NCBI GenBank assembly: GCA_022844065.1
Contig: JALHML010000034.1
Location: 1,129-6,671 of the forward strand
Direction: 5' to 3'
Origin: Minisyncoccota bacterium
GTDB lineage: Bacteria; Patescibacteriota; Minisyncoccia; Phycocordibacterales; Phycocordibacteraceae
DNA length: 5,543 nucleotides
Below the pieces are notes generated by a model, which did not search any database, was not told the origin of the DNA, and saw only the letters and a program-made list of their open reading frames with translations. Of this stretch, positions 1 through 4,794 are shown in pieces (the first letter of the stretch is position 1; each line of letters begins with the position of its first letter). The position numbers were made by a program, and so were the translations under genes.

Positions 1-83
1 TCGGGAAAGCATCATAACAACGTGTTCGTCACCAATAGCTCACCAGTTGAGCGACGCACTCGCCAACAGTAGACATAGACCAC

Positions 84-90
84 AAGGAGA
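84..90 (+). promoter_or_regulatory. Shine-Dalgarno site of first small gene
   Basis: AAGGAGA lies 5 bases before the ATG at 96. It is a strong match to the anti-SD sequence and fixes this start over the in-frame internal Met14 codon, which has no SD in front of it. Confidence 0.75.
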
Positions 91-95
91 GGGTT

Positions 96-368
96 ATGGA
101 AGTGACTTACGAGGGTTCCGAGGAAGTAAATCTCATGAGCGTGCTCAAGGCATGTGATACACAGGGCGGCCGGTACCCTGCCGCCCCGTCGCTCGCTCAG
201 GGCCTGTCCCTGATTGCCATCGGCCTCATGGCGGTTGAGTCCCGACTTGAAGCCATCGTCGACCAAGGGGAACATCTTCCCTTGGAAATCGATCATCTAG
301 CCAACACAATGTTCAATCGCGGGACCCTAGCGCTCTCAACACTGCATCGGTTAACGCTTGAAACCTAG
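96..368 (+). CDS. Small acidic hypothetical protein (90 aa)
   Basis: I do not recognise this family and assign no function. The 90-residue product is acidic (about 12 Asp/Glu against 5 Lys/Arg). It has no signal peptide, and its single Cys is residue 20. Residues 32-56 (from SLAQGL to EAIV) form a likely amphipathic to hydrophobic helix, and residues 61-86 probably form a second helical segment, so a small helical, cytoplasmic protein is expected. The ATG is chosen because a strong AAGGAGA site lies 5 bases upstream. The TAG stop is followed 8 bases later by a clear intrinsic terminator, which supports a real, monocistronic gene. Upstream, a weak -35-like TTGAGC (47-52) sits 17 bases before a poor -10-like TAGACA (70-75), so the promoter is uncertain and may lie outside the window. 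The frame on the opposite strand (12-296) has no comparable signals. Confidence 0.62.
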   Translation: MEVTYEGSEEVNLMSVLKACDTQGGRYPAAPSLAQGLSLIAIGLMAVESRLEAIVDQGEHLPLEIDHLANTMFNRGTLALSTLHRLTLET

Positions 369-374
369 GACACG

Positions 375-408
375 TGCGGCGGCTCCCCGGAGTCGCCGTT
401 TTCCTTAT
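375..408 (+). repeat. 34-base direct repeat, copy 1 (terminator cassette)
   Basis: This 34-base stretch recurs at 772-805 with one difference (T at 393 against C at 790). It covers the whole terminator hairpin, its T tract and the following TTAT. The two copies lie 397 bases apart in the same orientation and flank the second small gene with its promoter. Confidence 0.9.
377..406 (+). terminator. Intrinsic terminator of first small gene
   Basis: A 9-bp stem (CGGCGGCTC with GAGTCGCCG, one G-U pair) closes a 4-base CCCG loop and is followed by TTTTCCTT. It starts 8 bases after the TAG of the 90-residue gene, in the right place and direction to end that transcript. Confidence 0.85.
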
Positions 409-428
409 GAGTAAATTCTCATGCTCGT

Positions 429-449
429 GATACTGTTTTCTTAGAACAG
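429..449 (+). promoter_or_regulatory. Probable -10 and overlapping inverted repeat before second small gene
   Basis: GATACT (429-434) matches the -10 consensus at four of six positions and lies 31 bases before the ATG at 465, so a short SD-bearing leader would follow. No good -35 is visible 16-18 bases upstream. The inverted repeat CTGTT-N7-AACAG (433-449) overlaps the -10 and the predicted transcript start, and could be an operator or a short 5' hairpin. Another 5-bp inverted repeat, ATGAG-N6-CTCAT (407-422), lies just upstream. The promoter is plausible; an operator role is speculation. Confidence 0.4.
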
Positions 450-453
450 CAAT

Positions 454-458
454 GGAGG
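454..458 (+). promoter_or_regulatory. Shine-Dalgarno site of second small gene
   Basis: GGAGG lies 6 bases before the ATG at 465. It also argues against the overlapping frame that starts at the ATG at 452, which would contain this SD inside its own second and third codons. Confidence 0.75.
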
Positions 459-464
459 ATTGTA

Positions 465-764
465 ATGAGGTACTTTGGAGCCGTCGGCCACCCGCCCGAG
501 CGTTTCTATCGAGCAGCAGTAAACGCGTTCATCGTGCCGAGCAAGGCGAACATGGACACGCTTCGCGCTCTATGGAAAAAACTTACGTCGGAGGAACGAG
601 AAGTCTTTCATGTCAGTTCCCTTGTGAAGCCGCGGACTGAGGAACAGGTCCGGACGCTCTGCAGAGGGATTATCGACGCGTACATCGTTCGCAGAAGCTG
701 GGAAATGACTCCCGCACCTGTACGCCGTGTCAGGCAGGCTCTCCGACAAGCAGGCTACACCTGA
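465..764 (+). CDS. Small basic hypothetical protein (99 aa) with an internal repeat
   Basis: I do not recognise this family. The product is basic (about 18 Arg/Lys against 9 Asp/Glu), has one Cys (residue 66), and lacks a signal peptide or membrane segment, so a cytoplasmic helical protein is likely; its charge would allow nucleic-acid binding, but no known motif shows this. Two segments resemble each other: residues 15-24 (YRAAVNAFIV) and 66-75 (CRGIIDAYIV) share R, N/D, A, F/Y, I and V at the same positions, and Met30 and Met81 also align, giving a 51-residue offset that suggests an internal duplication. The start is set by GGAGG 6 bases upstream. The stop is followed 9 bases later by a strong terminator, so this is a single-gene unit. 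It is bracketed by two copies of a 34-base terminator repeat. The overlapping frame at 452-640 is a shadow. Confidence 0.65.
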   Translation: MRYFGAVGHPPERFYRAAVNAFIVPSKANMDTLRALWKKLTSEEREVFHVSSLVKPRTEEQVRTLCRGIIDAYIVRRSWEMTPAPVRRVRQALRQAGYT

Positions 765-771
765 AGACAAT

Positions 772-805
772 TGCGGCGGCTCCCCGGAGCCGCCGTTTTC
801 CTTAT
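772..805 (+). repeat. 34-base direct repeat, copy 2 (terminator cassette)
   Basis: Second copy of the sequence at 375-408, differing only at position 790 (C instead of T). In this copy the substituted base restores a fully Watson-Crick stem. Confidence 0.9.
774..803 (+). terminator. Intrinsic terminator of second small gene
   Basis: A perfect 9-bp stem (CGGCGGCTC with GAGCCGCCG) closes a CCCG loop and is followed by TTTTCCTT. It separates the 99-residue gene from thrS and occupies the position where a thrS -35 box would otherwise lie. Confidence 0.88.
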
Positions 806-808
806 ATA

Positions 809-817
809 TGCTATCCT
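809..817 (+). promoter_or_regulatory. Extended -10 promoter of thrS
   Basis: TGC followed by TATCCT gives an extended -10 element (TGN plus a hexamer matching four of six consensus bases). The region 17 bases upstream is the terminator stem, so no -35 box is available. Transcription starting 7-8 bases after the hexamer would begin at about 824-825, leaving 2-3 bases before the ATG at 827. There is no Shine-Dalgarno sequence, which fits a leaderless or near-leaderless mRNA. Confidence 0.6.
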
Positions 818-826
818 CGTACGCAT

Positions 827-2572
827 ATGGCATCCCTTGAAGAAAAACGGCACACCCTTGCCCATGTACTAGCGAGCGCAGTTCAAGAACGTTACCCGCA
901 CGCAAAGCCAACCATTGGCCCGGCCGTGGATAATGGCTTCTATTATGATTTTGATTTCTCTGGAGGCGATGCGCCAAAGGAGGCGGATCTTGAGACGCTC
1001 CAGGCATCCATGGAAGAGATGATTCCCTCGTGGACGAGTATGGCGGGCGCAGAGGTGTCTGCACAGGACGCGAAGAGTCGCTTTGCAGATAATGCCTACA
1101 AACTTGAACTCATCGATGGCATCGAAGAGGCTGGCGAGACCATCACGCTCTATACTTCCGGCGGATTCACCGATCTTTGTCGCGGCGGACACGCAGAGAA
1201 TCCTGCGCGTGATCTGAAGCCTGGTTCCTTCATGCTCGAGCGTATTGCGGGAGCATACTGGCGTGGTGATGAGAAGAACCCGATGCTTACCCGCATCTAT
1301 GGCCTCGCGTTTGAGACTAAAGAGGAGCTCGCTGCATATCGCGAGCAGCAAGAAGAGGCGAAGAAGCGTGATCACCGGAAGCTTGGAAAGGAGCTCGATC
1401 TCTTCACGTTCTCGGACCTCGTAGGTCCCGGCATGCCACTGTTCACACCGCGCGGAACGACCATACGTTCTGAGATCGTGAACTACTCGCGCGAGCTCAA
1501 TCACGCACTTGGCTTCGGTGAAGTACATACGCCCAACGTAAATAAGGCGGAACTATTCCGTACGTCTGGCCATTATGACCAGTACAAAGAGGATATGCTT
1601 TCAGTCAGCTCTCAATACGCAAAAGATGAGATGTTCTTGAAGCCAATGAACTGCCCGCAGCACACCCAGATCTACGCTTCAAGACCTCGCTCTTACCGCG
1701 ATCTTCCTATTCGTTATGCCGACTTCGCCACACTGTACCGAGATGAGCGTCCAGGCGAACTCTCTGGTCTCACCCGCCTCCGCGCCTTTGCGCAGGACGA
1801 CGGGCATATTTTCTGCCGTGAGGATCAGATTGAAACAGAGATAGACAGCGTTCTTGCGGCCATTCAAGCCGCACTCAAGACGTACCGTATCGACTATTGG
1901 ATGCGGCTTTCTTTGAGAGACCCCGCTAACACGGAGAAATACCTCGGGGAGTCAGCAACCTGGGATCGCGCTGAAGATGTTATGCGTTCTCTACTTACCG
2001 CTAAGAGCATCGAATTCAAGGAGGCCGAGGGAGAGGCGGCATTCTACGGCCCAAAGATCGACATCATGGCAGTGGACGCGCTCGGCCGTCAGTGGCAGAT
2101 TTCGACTATTCAGCTCGACTTCGTACAGCCTTCCCGATTCACGCTCGAGTACGCTGACTCGGACGGTACGAAGAAGACACCCGTTATGATTCATCGTGCA
2201 CTTGTCGGATCGCCAGACCGTTTTCTCGGCATCCTAATCGAGCATTACGGTGGCGCGTTCCCAACCTGGCTGGCTCCAGAGCAGGTCCGTGTACTACCAG
2301 TGTCAGAGGGTCAGGCTGCGTACGCAGTATCCGTACATGACACCCTCGTCAAAGCCGGGATTCGTGCAGAGCTCGATAGCGCGAACGATTCTCTTGGAAA
2401 ACGAATCCGTGCCGCAAAGCAAGAGAAGCTTCCCTATGTACTTGTTGTCGGCGACAAGGAAGTTGAAGCGGGCCAGGTATCCGTTGAGAGCCGGGACCGT
2501 GGCCAGGAAGGAGCTGTCACGCTTAATGAGTTTGTAGAGCGGGTGTCGCAAGAAATTAAAGACCGCACCTAG
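827..2572 (+). CDS. thrS: Threonyl-tRNA synthetase lacking the TGS domain
   Basis: Class II aminoacyl-tRNA synthetase that charges tRNA-Thr with threonine using ATP, in the cytoplasm. The editing domain (about 1-165) keeps the residues matching E. coli His73, His77, Asp180, Cys182 and His186: His9, His13, Asp116, Cys118 and His122. In the catalytic core (about 185-475), motif 2 (YRDE, Arg305, then LSGLTRLRAFAQDDGHIF) and motif 3 (GSPDRF, Arg464 region) are clear. The zinc ligands are Cys276 (in NCPQH), His327 and His456. The anticodon-binding domain runs from about 480 to 575. At 581 residues it is about 60 shorter than the 642-residue E. coli enzyme, and the offset of 64 at the editing residues shows that the N-terminal TGS domain is what is missing. 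The ATG is used because family similarity begins at once (EEKRHTLAHVLA) and a terminator lies just upstream. With essentially no leader, T-box or leader-operator control is not possible. All catalytic and editing residues checked are present. Confidence 0.97.
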   Translation: MASLEEKRHTLAHVLASAVQERYPHAKPTIGPAVDNGFYYDFDFSGGDAPKEADLETLQASMEEMIPSWTSMAGAEVSAQDAKSRFADNAYKLELIDGIEEAGETITLYTSGGFTDLCRGGHAENPARDLKPGSFMLERIAGAYWRGDEKNPMLTRIYGLAFETKEELAAYREQQEEAKKRDHRKLGKELDLFTFSDLVGPGMPLFTPRGTTIRSEIVNYSRELNHALGFGEVHTPNVNKAELFRTSGHYDQYKEDMLSVSSQYAKDEMFLKPMNCPQHTQIYASRPRSYRDLPIRYADFATLYRDERPGELSGLTRLRAFAQDDGHIFCREDQIETEIDSVLAAIQAALKTYRIDYWMRLSLRDPANTEKYLGESATWDRAEDVMRSLLTAKSIEFKEAEGEAAFYGPKIDIMAVDALGRQWQISTIQLDFVQPSRFTLEYADSDGTKKTPVMIHRALVGSPDRFLGILIEHYGGAFPTWLAPEQVRVLPVSEGQAAYAVSVHDTLVKAGIRAELDSANDSLGKRIRAAKQEKLPYVLVVGDKEVEAGQVSVESRDRGQEGAVTLNEFVERVSQEIKDRT

Positions 2573-2583
2573 GTGTTCCCTAT

Positions 2584-2625
2584 AGAGAAAAGGCGCCGAT
2601 TGCTCGGCGCCTTTTCTCTTCTTTT
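2584..2625. terminator. Bidirectional terminator between convergent genes
   Basis: A perfect 16-bp inverted repeat (2584-2599 with 2604-2619) closes a TTGC loop. The GC core GGCGCCGA is flanked by an A-run on one arm and a T-run on the other, so each strand reads a GC stem followed by TTTTCTC. It begins 12 bases after the thrS stop and ends 12 bases from the stop of the minus-strand gene, so it can end both transcripts. Confidence 0.93.
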
Positions 2626-2630
2626 GAAGA

Positions 2631-4646
2631 TTATCCTGCAACCACACTAAGAGCGCGCGTAAGCGCCATCTTCACACCGGTCATGCCAGCTGAGTAGCTG
2701 CCATCAACGGCGGTAGTGAGCGAAGCAACGAGGCGCTCAAGGTAGGATGGGTGACATCCGTTTGTGAGCTCCGCGATGTCAGGATGGCAGGTAGTGCCAT
2801 CGATGCACGCGCGGTATGCGTCATCAAGTGCACACGCTGCGTGCGAGACGAATGCTTCAGTATCCTCACCCTGACGAGCCATGGATCGGATCATGCCGAA
2901 GACGGTATCGCGATCTCCGTTGAGGAGCGCTGCGATGAAGTCACGAACGTCAGCGTTCATTGGAGCGGCCACAGGGGCTGCTGCTGGAACGTAGCGAGGT
3001 GCAGCTGCTGCAGGTGCCGGAGTTTCCTCCTGGACTGCCTGCATAACTTCCTGATGCGCTGGTGCTGGTGCCTCATACACCTGCTTCTGCTCGATCTCAC
3101 GAGAGAGACCCTTAACGATGTCGTCTATGGTGAGTCCTTCACTTGCAGCGAACGAGCGGAATCCGTCATGCGCGTTGTAGCCAGTAGCCTTTGCAGGTGC
3201 TGCAGGTGCCGCGTGCGCACTATGCGCTGCTGCATGAGCAACAGGCTCATCATGACCATGACTAACCGGTGCTGGCGTCTCGCTGTTCAATGCCTGCTTT
3301 ACGTTGCCACCGAAGCGCTTTGCGCGACCGAAGGCGAACGGTACGGCATTGAAGAGAACGAGGTATGCGAGTGCTGCACTCCAGCCGATGAGCATGATCC
3401 AGTAGATTACTGTTCCAGCGGGACCGAGCTCGAGACCTGTATACGGGACCTCGGAGAGGTATACGAAGGAAAGCGGCTCTTCCAGTGGCTGCGTGAACGA
3501 GTCGAGGACGACACGTGGAGTGCGACTACCGCCCCCACCTCCGCCGCCTCCGCCGCCTCCGCCCCCACCTCCACAATTGGATGTACAGGTTGGAGACTCA
3601 ATAACTACCGCTACCTTACAGTTTGGATTGTGCGGAGCATCTGGAACGGTTGCGGTGTAGGTTGTGTCCGAAGTCGGATTCACGACGATAGAACCGCTAT
3701 CGAGTGGCGAGACTGCACCGACACCGTTGTCGATGATGACTGCAGAGGCACGTGTCGTTACCCATGAAAGCGTTACCGCTTCTCCGGAAGTGATGCGAGT
3801 CTTATTTGCCGTAAGGCTGACACACATAGGACCCTGCTGAATAGGCGTAACCGTAACTGTCGTCTGACAGTTAACACTTCCCGTAGCTCCCGTAACGGTC
3901 GCTATATAGGTAGTCGTCTGCGTCGGGTTCACGATACGCGATCCTTCGGCGGTCGGCGTAACAATGCCAACACCGTTATTGATTGAAATCGAAGTAGCGT
4001 TCGTGGTCTTCCATGCAAGGTTCACTGGGTCGCCACTGTTAATGACATTCGGAGTACCCGTAAGGAACACACACTGTGCAGGTGGTGGTGGAGTCGTAGA
4101 GACTACAACCGACGCCTGACAGTTAACGGAACCGGTAGCACCAGTAACCGTTGCAGTGTAGGTAGTGTTCTGTGTCGGATTGACCACGAACGTACCTGCC
4201 GCTACGGGTGTTACCGAACCAACACCGTTATTGATTGAGATGGAAGTAGCATTGCGGGTTTCCCACGCGAGCGTAACTGCCTGACCAGGAGTGATAGTAC
4301 CTGGGGTTGCTGTAAGGAATACACACTCAGCGCTCTGCTCCACAACTGGTGGCTCCTCAGGAGGAGGTGGCGGTACAGGTGGTACCGGTGGTGGTGGAGG
4401 AGGCGGAGGTGGCGGGGGTGGTGTTGGAGGGGGAGGCGGCGGGGGTGGCGGTGGTGGCGGTGGTGGCGGAGGAGCTGGCGGCGTGCAGCATGGAGGAAGC
4501 ACCTGAGCCATGATGCGGTCAGGAGACGTCATACCGGTCGCAACTGCGAGCGCCATACCGACCGAAAGGGTCGCGAGCACAGCGAAAAGACCCACAGCGA
4601 TGGGGCGCGACTTCACGTATGTGATCTGCTTATTGATTGATTCCAT
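2631..4646 (-). CDS. Envelope protein with polyproline stalk, three Ig-like repeats, Gly run and cytoplasmic tail
   Basis: 671 residues; the function is not known to me. Order of parts: short basic N terminus (K6, K12, R14); hydrophobic segment about 15-38, a signal anchor or a signal peptide with a possible AVA cleavage site; proline-rich stalk 51-100 with runs of 16 and 12 prolines; three Ig-like repeats (107-183, 191-267, 274-350), each with a Cys pair exactly 68 residues apart; Cys354, Cys358 and a 15-glycine run (359-373); a second membrane segment about 411-436 followed by RAKR; a His/Ala/Pro-rich linker (about 455-560); and a C-terminal helical domain (564-671) with CHP motifs at 620-622 and 631-633. 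The positive-inside rule puts the repeats outside the cell and the C-terminal domain in the cytoplasm. A surface display or adhesion role is inferred from the architecture only. The ATG at 4646 is supported by a promoter placed for leaderless transcription. The long plus-strand frame at 2751-3767 is an antisense shadow. Confidence 0.9.
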   Translation of the reverse strand: MESINKQITYVKSRPIAVGLFAVLATLSVGMALAVATGMTSPDRIMAQVLPPCCTPPAPPPPPPPPPPPPPPPPTPPPPPPPPPPPPVPPVPPPPPEEPPVVEQSAECVFLTATPGTITPGQAVTLAWETRNATSISINNGVGSVTPVAAGTFVVNPTQNTTYTATVTGATGSVNCQASVVVSTTPPPPAQCVFLTGTPNVINSGDPVNLAWKTTNATSISINNGVGIVTPTAEGSRIVNPTQTTTYIATVTGATGSVNCQTTVTVTPIQQGPMCVSLTANKTRITSGEAVTLSWVTTRASAVIIDNGVGAVSPLDSGSIVVNPTSDTTYTATVPDAPHNPNCKVAVVIESPTCTSNCGGGGGGGGGGGGGGGSRTPRVVLDSFTQPLEEPLSFVYLSEVPYTGLELGPAGTVIYWIMLIGWSAALAYLVLFNAVPFAFGRAKRFGGNVKQALNSETPAPVSHGHDEPVAHAAAHSAHAAPAAPAKATGYNAHDGFRSFAASEGLTIDDIVKGLSREIEQKQVYEAPAPAHQEVMQAVQEETPAPAAAAPRYVPAAAPVAAPMNADVRDFIAALLNGDRDTVFGMIRSMARQGEDTEAFVSHAACALDDAYRACIDGTTCHPDIAELTNGCHPSYLERLVASLTTAVDGSYSAGMTGVKMALTRALSVVAG
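3528..3572 (-). repeat. 15-glycine run in the envelope protein
   Basis: Fifteen consecutive Gly codons (residues 359-373) follow the Cys354/Cys358 pair and precede SRTPR. All four GGN codons are mixed, so the run is not a simple short tandem repeat at the DNA level. It probably acts as a flexible hinge between the Ig-like array and the membrane-proximal part. The coding strand and mRNA are very G-rich here. Confidence 0.9.
3597..4328 (-). repeat. Three tandem Ig-like repeats
   Basis: Repeats encoded at 4328-4098, 4076-3846 and 3827-3597, spaced 83-84 residues apart. Shared features are a CVFLT or CVSLT opening, a G-x-x-V-x-L-[AS]-W core strand, NGVG in the middle, VNPT, TTYxATV and a closing N-C. 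Each has two Cys (108/176, 192/260, 275/343), always 68 residues apart. Repeats 1 and 2 are most alike (both contain NATSISINNGVG and TGATGSVNC); repeat 3 has diverged. The pattern fits a bacterial Ig-like beta-sandwich with one disulfide per domain. Confidence 0.88.
4347..4496 (-). repeat. Proline-rich low-complexity stalk
   Basis: Encodes residues 51-100: PPCCTPPA, 16 prolines (59-74), Thr75, 12 prolines (76-87), then V-P-P-V and five more prolines. The proline codons are mixed (CCA, CCG, CCT, CCC). It is expected to form a stiff polyproline-II rod from the membrane anchor to the first Ig-like repeat. The complementary (template) strand is a dense series of G tracts. Confidence 0.92.
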
Positions 4647-4652
4647 AGATAA

Positions 4653-4681
4653 TGTATAACACGTTTGATAATCCTTGTCAA
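4653..4681 (-). promoter_or_regulatory. Strong promoter giving a leaderless mRNA for the envelope protein
   Basis: Read on the minus strand: TTGACA (4681-4676, a perfect -35), a 17-base spacer, and TATACA (4658-4653) preceded by TGT, which gives an extended -10. Six bases (TTATCT) separate the -10 from the ATG at 4646, so the usual start distance of 7 falls on the A of the start codon. There is no room for a ribosome binding site. This is the best promoter match in the window. Confidence 0.82.
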
Positions 4682-4724
4682 ATAGACTCCTCTACCACTT
4701 TCGTGGCGTACAAAAAATAGGGGA

Positions 4725-4762
4725 GGTTCCGGGTGGGTGCTGTTAGGCGACCCACCCGTACC
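4725..4762 (-). terminator. GC-rich hairpin downstream of the unrecognised minus-strand gene
   Basis: CGGGTGGGT (4730-4738) pairs perfectly with ACCCACCCG (4750-4758) around an 11-base loop, with a further GGT/ACC pairing outside. It lies about 32 bases after the stop of the minus-strand gene ending at 4795. On that strand the T6 run (4717-4712) comes 12 bases after the stem, too far for a classic intrinsic terminator, so a terminator role is likely but not certain. Confidence 0.5.
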
Positions 4763-4794
4763 CTTTTAGAGATAGTCGGTCAGTTTGAGCCCAA

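Noticed and set aside
47..75. Promoter for the first small gene (TTGAGC, 17 bases, TAGACA)
   Set aside because: The spacing is right but the -10 matches only about three of six bases, so it is not listed as a feature; the real promoter may lie before the window.
12..296. 94-residue minus-strand frame overlapping the first small gene
   Set aside because: The plus-strand gene has a strong SD upstream and a terminator downstream; the minus-strand frame has neither.
431..450. LexA/SOS box before the second small gene
   Set aside because: The site is CTGT-N9-ACAG; the E. coli LexA box is CTGT-N8-ACAG, and the spacer is not the alternating A/T type. The small gene has no link to DNA repair.
96..764. 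The two adjacent small genes (one acidic, one basic) as a toxin-antitoxin pair
   Set aside because: They are separated by a strong terminator and the second has its own promoter-like -10; TA pairs are normally co-transcribed and close or overlapping. No toxin or antitoxin motif is visible.
869..1528. 219-residue minus-strand frame within thrS
   Set aside because: It lies wholly inside a well-supported thrS and has no start signals or recognisable domain.
2751..3767. 338-residue plus-strand frame
   Set aside because: It is antisense to the envelope-protein gene, has no SD or promoter, and reads as Cys/Arg-rich sequence typical of a shadow frame.
4291..4506. Glycine-rich plus-strand frame
   Set aside because: It is only the complement of the proline codons of the envelope protein.
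4730..4758. CRISPR-like or mobile-element terminal repeat
   Set aside because: There is one inverted repeat only, with no array, no transposase and no target-site duplication; a terminator or RNA hairpin explains it better.
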